In this document: piece by piece, positions 52,092 through 58,874 of the stretch
How positions within the stretch are numbered: position 1 is the stretch's first letter
Layout of the letters: each line of letters starts with the position of its first letter
Assembly: GCF_000443165.1 (NCBI RefSeq)
Contig: NZ_ATJV01000070.1
Location: 62,001 to 126,000, forward strand
Source: Thauera terpenica 58Eu
GTDB taxonomy: Bacteria > Pseudomonadota > Gammaproteobacteria > Burkholderiales > Rhodocyclaceae
Length of the DNA: 64,000 nucleotides
Direction: 5' to 3'
Notes under the pieces: model-generated
The model's input: the letters and a program-made list of their open reading frames with translations, nothing else
Database searches by the model: none
Told to the model about the DNA's origin: nothing
Position numbers and translations under genes: made by a program

Positions 52092-52879
52092 GATGGCCGA
52101 TAGTACCCTCTCAGCATCTCCACCGTAAGCAGCCGCCCGCTGCCTCAAGGACGCTTGGCGGGCGACTGCTCCAGCGTCAGATCTCGATCTGCTCAGAGAT
52201 CTCCAACGCGTCATCCACCTCGATGCCCAAGTACCGCACTGTCGACTCGAGCTTAGAATGCCCCAGCAGGAGTTGAACGGCCCGCAGGTTCTTCGTGCGT
52301 TTGTAGATCAAGGTCGCTTTCGTCCTCCGCATTGAGTGCGTACCGTATGCGGACGGATCGAGGCCGGCGGCTACTGCCCAGTGCTCGACGATCCTCGCGT
52401 ACTACCGGGTGGAGACATGCAGGGAGTCATGCAGGCGGCTCGGAAATGGGAAGTCTCCCGCGCTCAGCCGGCCTTCGCGATCCAGGCAGCCATGGCTGTG
52501 CGCGTCGGCTCGGTCAGTTCAAACTGCACAAGCCGCTGCGTCTTCCTTTGCACGACCATCGCGCGTGAAAGCACTTGGCTTTTGTGCGTCACGTCGCGCA
52601 CCCGCAGGCTGAAGAGGTCGCAGCCTCGAAGCTTGCTGTCGATCGCGAGGTTGAACATGGCGAGGTCGCGCACCGCGTGCGCCTTCTGTAGATGAATGCG
52701 GACCGCCCAGATGTCCTTCGGTTTGAGCGGTGCCTTCTGGCCAACCAACTTCCCCTTGTTCCCGGCTTCCCGATGCGGATTTTCACGGGTTTCCATGATC
52801 GGCTCCTTGCTGTTGATAGGAGCCCAACTCTCGAGCTGGCAGCGACCGGCAGCTACCGGGGCAGATGTCCACAGCGTAC
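52092..52879. repeat. direct repeat, copy 2 (damaged recombinase module)
   Basis: Second copy of the 35925-36705 segment, in the same orientation. It keeps both flanks and the leader hairpin, but the gene inside is broken. The level of divergence suggests an old duplication or independent arrivals of related modules. Confidence 0.85.
52177..52796 (-). pseudogene. inactivated small tyrosine recombinase
   Basis: Homologous throughout to the 206-residue recombinase at 36004-36624. The first 109 codons are intact and closely similar. A 1-base deletion near 52465 shifts the frame into a TGA, and downstream a CAG codon of the intact copy is TAG (near 52402), so two independent lesions remove the catalytic His-Arg and Tyr boxes. 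The leader hairpin is preserved with a compensatory base-pair change (GGCTCC/GGAGCC at 52801-52824). Confidence 0.88.
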
Positions 52880-52972
52880 GACTAGGCCCGAGGCCTGGTG
52901 ATCCTGACCATCAGCGGCCAGATGAGCGCTCTACATCGGCGCTCTACAAAACGCGGTCCCTGCCGCGCGTCC

Positions 52973-53278
52973 TCAGTGCCTTGGCCAGCTCCAGATCGCG
53001 GGAATATCTCGGGCGTGGTGCAGGACGCGCGCAACCGTGATCCCCTCGTCGTCAACGAAATTAAAGAGGAGATAAGGCGTCGACGTCGGTCAGCTGCGAA
53101 GGCCAGCCGCCAGTTCGTCCCGAGCCCGGCCCATTTTCGGCTGCAGAAGCAGCGTTCGCGAATCGGCTTGGATCTGATCGAGCAACTGATCGGCGGCCTC
53201 GATGCTGTCCTCGGCGACGAAAAGCCAAGCCTCGAGCAAATCGTTTTCCGCACTGGCGGAATGTCGAACCGGGCTCAC
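52973..53278 (-). pseudogene. parE: ParE-family toxin with an internal stop
   Basis: The frame starts MSPVRHSASAENDLLEAWLFVAED and reads as a ParE/RelE-fold toxin to ELAAGLRS, where a TGA (53092-53090) interrupts it. The same frame continues PTSTPYLLFNFVDDEGITVA and RVLHHARDIP, the conserved ParE C terminus, to a TGA at 52975. A Trp codon is normal at the interrupted place, so a TGG to TGA change is likely. The toxin is probably inactive, leaving a solitary antitoxin 7 bp upstream. Confidence 0.85.
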
Positions 53279-53285
53279 GCCATCA

Positions 53286-53558
53286 CTACGCCGGTCGCCG
53301 TGCGGCCAGTGCTGCTCGGCCGCGTTGCTTGATTTCGTTCATGTCGAGCTCGCGCACCCGGCCCGCCTCGATGTCGGCGACGCCTTGGGCGATGTCAGCT
53401 TTCAGGCTAGCGAGGTTTGCCGCCTGCACGCCCTGGTAGGCCTCGAATAATCGCAATGCTTCGCGGATGACTTCACTCGCAGAGCTGTAGAGACCAGACT
53501 CCACGTGCCGGCGCACCCGATTTTCCAACTCGGGGGGTAAAGAGATGTTGAGGGACAT
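53286..53558 (-). CDS. parD: ParD-family antitoxin
   Basis: A 90-residue antitoxin. The N-terminal ribbon-helix-helix DNA-binding domain is MSLNISLPPELENRVRRHVESGLYSSASEVIREALRLFE (residues 1-39), followed by a flexible C-terminal tail that would neutralise ParE. The usual parD-parE gene order and 7-bp spacing are kept. ParD normally represses its own promoter (family knowledge). Confidence 0.92.
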   Translation of the reverse strand: MSLNISLPPELENRVRRHVESGLYSSASEVIREALRLFEAYQGVQAANLASLKADIAQGVADIEAGRVRELDMNEIKQRGRAALAARRPA

Positions 53559-53664
53559 GGCCGAAGTCCATACGACAGGAGGCGAACCCGAGAATCGGGC
53601 GCTACATCTCCACGGTCGCCTTCGACCAGGCAGCGCCATTCAGGATCCCATATCGCGCGCACCC

Positions 53665-53697
53665 AAAAAAACGCCGCCAACCCTTGCGGGCGGCGGC
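53665..53697 (-). terminator. intrinsic terminator of the aldolase operon
   Basis: On the minus strand a stem of CGCCGCC with GGCGGCG and a 10-nt loop is followed by seven T residues. It lies about 100 bp after the stop of the DUF35-MaoC gene and ends the minus-strand transcript. Confidence 0.75.
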
Positions 53698-53715
53698 AAA
53701 TAGAGGAGGGTAACC

Positions 53716-53793
53716 ATGCAACAGAACTACAGGTACAACAAGGCACTACAACAACGGCACTACAACAACGCTAAAACAAAGAACTCAGGCTGA
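53716..53793 (+). CDS. possible 25-residue peptide
   Basis: A short frame with a strong GAGGAGG ribosome site 7 nt before its ATG. It encodes MQQNYRYNKALQQRHYNNAK plus five residues, rich in Asn, Gln, Tyr and basic residues. Its codons include a short GCACTACAACAACG-type tandem repeat. It lies opposite the 3' untranslated region of the aldolase operon and 3 bp before the convergent stop. It may be a real small peptide or a chance frame in a repeat. Confidence 0.35.
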   Translation: MQQNYRYNKALQQRHYNNAKTKNSG

Positions 53794-54765
53794 TCACATG
53801 TAGAGGATGACCAGATCATTGATCACCGACGGACGCTCGTTGCCGACCACGTGGGTGACGATTTCCAGGGTCATCTGCATGCCCTTGGGCAGCTTCTCCA
53901 CCGCCTTGACCCGTGTGCGCGCATGGATGCGCGAGCCGGCAGGCACGGGTGCGGGGAAGCGCAGGCGGTCGGAGCCGTAATTGACCATGTTGTTGAAGCC
54001 GACCACTTCGAAGTCCAGCGCCACGCGCAGGCGTGACTGCAGCACCTGCACCAGCGCGCCGTGGGCGATGGTGCCGCCGAAGGGGCTTTGCGCGCGGGCA
54101 CGCTCGGGGTCGGTGTGGATCCAGTAATCGTCGCCGGACAACTGCGCAAATTCGTTGATCAGCTCCTGGTCGACGACGATCTGGTTGCTCCAGTCGCTGT
54201 AGGTGTCGCTGACCAGGGCCTTCATCGCGGCCTCGTCGTCGAAGCGCACCTGGCGCTTGCTCACCGCTGCGGCGGCGGCGTCGGCCTGTGCGGCTGAAGC
54301 GGCGGCGAGCGCGGCGGGCGTGCTGTCGATGTGCGCCGGGAAGTCATTGTCGGCGGCGGTGAAGCGCAGCAGCACGGTGCCGTCGGAGTGCGCGGTGTCA
54401 AACACCGGCTTGACGCGCATGCCGACCTTGATCTCGCTCTCGTCCATACCGACGAGCGTGGTGTTGATGCGCACGCCTTCGTCGAGTTCGACCACCGCGA
54501 GCTTCTGCGGCATCTCGTCGGCAAAATCCGGCAGGGTGGGAACGCGGGTCAGGGTGTAGGTGTACAGCGTGCCCGCGCCCTTCACTTCCTTCCACTCGAG
54601 GTCCTGTGACCAGCACTTGTCGCAATGGCGGCGCGGAAAGAAGATCCAGTGGCCGCAGGACTTGCAGTGCGGGATGGTGAGACGGCCTTCTTTCAGGCCA
54701 TCCCAGAAGGGGGCCGAAATTGCGGTCGGCATCGGCATTGGTTTGTTGGTCGACATGCTCGTCAT
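53794..54765 (-). CDS. DUF35 OB-fold / MaoC hydratase fusion (ChsH2-like)
   Basis: A 323-residue two-domain protein. The N-terminal rubredoxin-like zinc ribbon has C34, C37, C48 and C51 (HCKSCG and HCDKCW) and leads into an OB-fold (residues about 55-135). After an alanine-rich linker, a MaoC hot-dog domain (175-320) carries the motif FAQLSGDDYWIHTDPERA and TIAHGALVQVL. In actinobacterial cholesterol degradation ChsH2 has this same order: its MaoC part works with ChsH1, and its DUF35 part binds the aldolase Ltp2 (family knowledge). The partner aldolase-like gene overlaps upstream by 4 bp. Confidence 0.9.
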   Translation of the reverse strand: MTSMSTNKPMPMPTAISAPFWDGLKEGRLTIPHCKSCGHWIFFPRRHCDKCWSQDLEWKEVKGAGTLYTYTLTRVPTLPDFADEMPQKLAVVELDEGVRINTTLVGMDESEIKVGMRVKPVFDTAHSDGTVLLRFTAADNDFPAHIDSTPAALAAASAAQADAAAAAVSKRQVRFDDEAAMKALVSDTYSDWSNQIVVDQELINEFAQLSGDDYWIHTDPERARAQSPFGGTIAHGALVQVLQSRLRVALDFEVVGFNNMVNYGSDRLRFPAPVPAGSRIHARTRVKAVEKLPKGMQMTLEIVTHVVGNERPSVINDLVILYM

Positions 54766-55973
54766 GCTCCCTGAAGAATCAGTGCGCCCTGCTCACTCAT
54801 CACGCCGCCGGTTCCGGACACGAACACGGTGTCGCAGTCCTTGAGCTGGCGCTCGCCCGCGCGACCGGCGATCTGATGGAAGGCCTCGATGACCTGCGAC
54901 ATGCCGCCCGAAGTGCCGCTCTGGCCAAAGCTGAGCTGGCCGCCGTGGGTGTTCATGGGGAAGTCCCCGCGCCAGGTCAGGTCATGCTCGCGCACCCAGC
55001 GCATGCCCTCGCCCTTGGGCACGAAGCCGGCGTCCTCGAGCGTGAGCAGCACGGTGATGGTGTAGCAGTCATAGATCTGCGCCGCCTGTACATCGCTGCG
55101 CTTGATTCCGGCCATGGCAAAGGCGCGGTCGGCGGCGGGGCCGATCGGCGTGTGCACCATGTCGTCGGCGTAGGTCGGCGACTTGAACGACAGATGCTCA
55201 CCAAAGCCGGTGACGCAGGCGCCGCGATTGCGTGCGCGCGCCGCCACTTCCTTGGAGGCGACGATCACCGCCGCGCCACCGGCCACCGGCATCACGATCT
55301 CGAGCACGTGCAGCGGGTCGGCGACCATCTTGCTGTTGAGCACGTCCTCGATCGTCAAGGGCTTGCCGAAGAAGCTGGCATCCGGGTTGGCGAGCGCATT
55401 GGTGCGCTGATCCACCGCGATCTTGGCCATCGCCACCGGGTCATAGCCGTACTGCGCGGCGTAGCGCTGCGCGATCATTGCATAGCCGGTGTTCTGTCCG
55501 AGGTGACCATAGGGCAGGTCGAACTCGGCCTCGGGCGCGCCGAAAGCGGTGCTGTGGCCACCGAAACGCATCGCCCGCGCCATCCAGCTCGGGTCCTCAT
55601 TCGGAGCAAGGGGTGCCATCCGCGACGGGATCACGCACAGCACGGCCTGGCACAGACCGAGCTCGATCGCCGCCGCCGCACGCCACACCATGGCTACCGA
55701 AGAACAACCGCCGAGGTCGACGACTTCGGCGAAGTTCAGCGACAGGCCGAGGTACTCAGCCGCCATTGCGGGCACGAAAACCTGCGCTTCATGGAACTGC
55801 GGCCCATGAATCACCATGCCGTCGATGTCCGACGCCTTGAGGCCGGCATCAGCCAGCGCGCGTCCGGCCAGATCGGCCACCTGTTCCAGATGGAACATCT
55901 GCGGCGCGGTCGAATATTTCTCCGGCTTGTACTGCGCGGCGCCGACGATTGCTGCGTTTCCTTTGAGACCCAT
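54762..55973 (-). CDS. thiolase-fold steroid side-chain aldolase (Ltp2-like)
   Basis: A 403-residue SCP2/Ltp2-type thiolase-fold protein. C90 in VVDLGGCSSVAMVW sits where the thiolase nucleophile would be, but the overall pattern (QIYDCYTITVLLTLE, GDFPMNTHGGQLSFGQSG, TGGVMSEQGA) is that of Ltp2-like proteins, which perform retro-aldol cleavage with a tyrosine base (family knowledge). Its partner DUF35-MaoC fusion overlaps by 4 bp, as expected for the Ltp2-ChsH2 complex. It probably releases the last side-chain carbons at C17 as an acyl-CoA. Promoter site S3 lies upstream. Confidence 0.87.
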   Translation of the reverse strand: MGLKGNAAIVGAAQYKPEKYSTAPQMFHLEQVADLAGRALADAGLKASDIDGMVIHGPQFHEAQVFVPAMAAEYLGLSLNFAEVVDLGGCSSVAMVWRAAAAIELGLCQAVLCVIPSRMAPLAPNEDPSWMARAMRFGGHSTAFGAPEAEFDLPYGHLGQNTGYAMIAQRYAAQYGYDPVAMAKIAVDQRTNALANPDASFFGKPLTIEDVLNSKMVADPLHVLEIVMPVAGGAAVIVASKEVAARARNRGACVTGFGEHLSFKSPTYADDMVHTPIGPAADRAFAMAGIKRSDVQAAQIYDCYTITVLLTLEDAGFVPKGEGMRWVREHDLTWRGDFPMNTHGGQLSFGQSGTSGGMSQVIEAFHQIAGRAGERQLKDCDTVFVSGTGGVMSEQGALILQGA

Positions 55974-56022
55974 GCTCTCTCACCTCACTGATGCGGACCG
56001 ATCGCGGCCCTGCGTTGCGCTG

Positions 56023-56066
56023 ACGATGCCACAGCCTCAAGAGTCGGCAATCGTTCAAATCGACTA
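56023..56066 (-). promoter_or_regulatory. putative steroid-regulon promoter (aldolase operon), site S3
   Basis: On the minus strand TAGTCGATTTGAACGAT (56066-56050) is followed after 21 nt by CATCGT (56028-56023). The 17-mer shares TAGTC and ACGAT with sites S1 and S2. The predicted transcript start is near 56016, leaving a 43-nt leader. Confidence 0.55.
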
Positions 56067-56080
56067 GTCGGGGCCTCAGG

Positions 56081-56124
56081 CCCTACAAACAGACGATTCG
56101 CTGGCGGCCGCAGCCATCAACAAT
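56081..56124 (+). promoter_or_regulatory. possible steroid-regulon promoter (quinoprotein), site S6
   Basis: CCCTACAAACAGACGAT (56081-56097) keeps the ACGAT half and is followed after 21 nt by AACAAT (56119-56124). The GTC half is lost, so this is the weakest member. It would start transcription near 56131, 43 nt before the GTG of the quinoprotein gene. Confidence 0.35.
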
Positions 56125-56173
56125 CGAGCGCAGGCAAGCTCTTGTCGCTACGCGCATTTCACCGGAGGTCCTC

Positions 56174-58288
56174 GTGCACACCTTGTTCCGCCAGCCCCTC
56201 GCCGCCCTGCTCGCCGCCCCGCTGCTGCTGATGGCGGCCGCCGTCGGGGCCGACACGCAAATACCGACGTCAGCACCCGCCAGCGCGGCCTCCGAGTGGC
56301 GACAACATGGCCTCAATGCCGCCGAAACCCGCTTCAGCCCGCTGAGCGCCATCGATGCCAGCAATGTGGCCGGCCTGGGCCTGGCCTGGCACTTCCGTTT
56401 CGATCGCCCACGCGGGGTGGAGGCCACACCCATCATGGTCGATGGCAGCCTGTACGTCAGCGGCCCGTGGGGCGTGGTGTATGCGCTCGACGCGCGCAGC
56501 GGCAAACTGAAATGGCAGCACGACCCGCAAGTGCCCGCAGGCAAGGGCATGCACGCCTGCTGTGACGTGGTCAATCGCGGCGTGGCCGTCGACGGCGAAC
56601 GCGTCTTTGTCGCCACCATAGACGGTCGCCTGCAGGCCCTGAACCGGGACGACGGGCGCGAGCTGTGGTCGACGCGCACCTTCGATCCCGCCGCCCCCTA
56701 CACCATCACCGGCGCGCCGCGCGTGGTGCGCGACATGGTGGTGATCGGCAACGGCGGAGCCGAATACGGCGTGCGCGGCTTCGTCTCGGCCTATGACGTA
56801 GCCACCGGCGCCCTGCGCTGGCGCTTCTACACCGTACCCGGCAATCCCGCCGACGGCGCCGATGGCGCCGCCTCCGACCGCCCGCTGCAAGAGCTCGCGC
56901 TGCCCACCTGGAGTGGCGAATGGTGGCGCTATGGGGGTGGCGGCACGGTGTGGGACTCGATGGCCTGGGACCCCGAGCTCGATCTGCTGTACTTCGGCGT
57001 CGGCAACGGCTCGCCCCACGACCGCGACCTGCGCAGCCCGGACGGCGGCGACAACCTGTTCCTGTCCTCCATCGTCGCCGTGCGCCCGAGCACAGGCGAA
57101 TACGTCTGGCACTATCAGACCACGCCGGGCGACAGCTGGGACTACACCGCCACCCAGCAAATGATCCTGACTGAACTGGAGGTCGACGGGCGCACACGCA
57201 AGGTGTTGATGCAAGCGCCCAAGAACGGCTTCTTCTACGTCCTCGACCGCGCCACCGGAGAACTGCTGAGCGCCGACAAGTACGTCACCGTCAACTGGGC
57301 GAGCCATGTCGAACTCGCCACCGGTCGCCCGGTGGAAACGGAGGGCGCGCGCTATCCGGTCGGCAGCCCCTTCCTGCTCCAGCCCTCACAGATCGGCGGC
57401 CACAACTGGCAACCCATGGCCTTCAACCCGGCCACCGGACTGGTCTATATCCCGGCGCAGGAGAGCAGCAGCTTCATGATGAAGGATGCAAACTTCCGCT
57501 ACGAAGCCGAGCGCTGGAACACCGGCCTGGTGACGCCGCCGCTGCCGCCCGGTCCGGCCATGCTGGCGCAGGCGCGCAAGTTCATGCAAGGCCATCTGCT
57601 GGCCTGGGATCCGGTGCGGCGCGTCGCCGCGTGGCGCGTCCCGCATGCCGGACCGTGGAACGGCGGTGTGCTGGCCAGCGCGGGCGGCCTGGTGTTTCAG
57701 GGCGTGGGCGGCGAAGGCCTGGTGGCCTTTGACGCCCGCGACGGCAAGCGCCTGTGGCAGTCCGACACCTGGCTCGACATCCTGGGTGGCCCGATCAGTT
57801 ACGAGCTCGACGGTGAACAATACGTCGCCGCCGCCGCGGGCTTTGGCAGCTCGCTGCACATCACCTCGAGCGTGCTCCTGCCGCGCACCGGCGCGCCGGT
57901 GCCGGGCGGACTCTTCGTCTGGAAGCTCGGTGCGAGCGCGCCGATGCCCACGGCCGAGCACAGACCCTACCTTGCCCCGCCCCCTGATCACGGCAGCGCC
58001 GCACAGGTGGAGCTCGGCGGCATGCTGTACGCGCACTACTGCATGCATTGTCATGGAGCGGGCGCGGTGGCCGGTGGCGGCATGCCGGACCTGCGTTATT
58101 CGCCCTATCTGGCGGCGGCGGAAGCGTTCCGGCGCCCGCCGCTCGACGGCGTGCTCGCCACCCGTGGCATGCCGGCATTCAGCGACAGCCTGCAGGCAGC
58201 TGAAGTGGACGCGATCCGCGCCTACGTGATCCGCATGGCGCACAGCTTCGCGCCGCAAGCCGACGCGCCTGAAGCTGCAGCGCAATGA
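56174..58288 (+). CDS. PQQ-dependent quinohaemoprotein alcohol dehydrogenase
   Basis: A 704-residue exported enzyme. A signal peptide (residues 1-26) precedes an eight-bladed propeller with repeated W-motifs. The vicinal disulfide is in GMHACCDVVNRG, near residue 130, and the active-site Asp region is in SWDYTATQQMIL. A C-terminal cytochrome c domain has CMHCHGAG and a later Met in RGMPAFSD. It oxidises alcohols in the periplasm and passes electrons to its own haem (family knowledge). GTG start with GGAGG 5 nt upstream. Standing next to an aldolase operon, a steroid side-chain alcohol is a possible substrate, but this is inferred. Confidence 0.92.
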   Translation: MHTLFRQPLAALLAAPLLLMAAAVGADTQIPTSAPASAASEWRQHGLNAAETRFSPLSAIDASNVAGLGLAWHFRFDRPRGVEATPIMVDGSLYVSGPWGVVYALDARSGKLKWQHDPQVPAGKGMHACCDVVNRGVAVDGERVFVATIDGRLQALNRDDGRELWSTRTFDPAAPYTITGAPRVVRDMVVIGNGGAEYGVRGFVSAYDVATGALRWRFYTVPGNPADGADGAASDRPLQELALPTWSGEWWRYGGGGTVWDSMAWDPELDLLYFGVGNGSPHDRDLRSPDGGDNLFLSSIVAVRPSTGEYVWHYQTTPGDSWDYTATQQMILTELEVDGRTRKVLMQAPKNGFFYVLDRATGELLSADKYVTVNWASHVELATGRPVETEGARYPVGSPFLLQPSQIGGHNWQPMAFNPATGLVYIPAQESSSFMMKDANFRYEAERWNTGLVTPPLPPGPAMLAQARKFMQGHLLAWDPVRRVAAWRVPHAGPWNGGVLASAGGLVFQGVGGEGLVAFDARDGKRLWQSDTWLDILGGPISYELDGEQYVAAAAGFGSSLHITSSVLLPRTGAPVPGGLFVWKLGASAPMPTAEHRPYLAPPPDHGSAAQVELGGMLYAHYCMHCHGAGAVAGGGMPDLRYSPYLAAAEAFRRPPLDGVLATRGMPAFSDSLQAAEVDAIRAYVIRMAHSFAPQADAPEAAAQ

Positions 58289-58433
58289 AACGAACGGCCC
58301 AATGAAAACGCCCCGTGCTCACCACAGTGGGCAGGGGGCGCAGTTTTCAGCTTGGCCATTTTCAGCTTGGCCACGCTGAATGTTCAAGGTTCGCTTGCGG
58401 CACACGCCTCAAGCGAACTCAGCACGGCGGAGA

Positions 58434-58643
58434 TCAGTTCATCGCCATCATGGTGAAGAAGCGCTCGGTCGATGCCTTGGAAGTCGAGCTCATGCTCGTG
58501 CTCTGGCAGCTGCTGTCGCTGCCCTTGCAGGCGGACATCTGCACCAGCGAGTCGATCGCGCGCGCATGGCCGGTGTCGAGCATGGCCGCCAGCCCTCCGA
58601 TACAAGCTACAGCAAGCGCGCACACAAAAATCTTGGTAAACAT
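58434..58643 (-). CDS. small exported protein
   Basis: A 69-residue protein with a signal peptide MFTKIFVCALAVACIGGLAAMLDTGHARA and a short mature part with two cysteines (SACKGSDSSCQ) and a Ser/Thr-rich region. ATG at 58643 has GGAGGA 8 nt upstream, better than the in-frame ATG at 58658. I recognise no family. It lies convergent to the quinoprotein gene and could be a periplasmic accessory. Confidence 0.6.
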   Translation of the reverse strand: MFTKIFVCALAVACIGGLAAMLDTGHARAIDSLVQMSACKGSDSSCQSTSMSSTSKASTERFFTMMAMN

Positions 58644-58828
58644 AGGCCCATCCTCCATTTCCTGACTTTTCGGTGCTCCGTCGTTGGGGACGACTCACAC
58701 TTTCGTCTGACAGGAACCCGATACGACGCCGCTTATGCTGCGACTGCCGCCCGAGTGTCTCCTCCTGCACATGACCCAGATTGACCGATTGACGCTAGGT
58801 CAACATCGTCCGAATGAACTAATTCAAA

Positions 58829-58856
58829 TAAAAAAAGGAGCCTCTCGGCTCCTTTT
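58829..58856. terminator. intrinsic terminator after the acyl-CoA synthetase gene
   Basis: AAAAGGAGCC-TCTC-GGCTCCTTTT forms a 10-bp stem with A/T tracts on both sides. It works best for the minus-strand operon ending at 58875, 18 bp away. Confidence 0.82.
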
Positions 58857-58874
58857 CTCCAGACACGGCAGCGC

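Noticed and set aside
53740-53775. A CRISPR-like or repeat-array signal in the CACTACAACAACG repeats
   Set aside because: Only two to three short contiguous units with no spacers; it is a simple tandem repeat. No CRISPR array was seen elsewhere.
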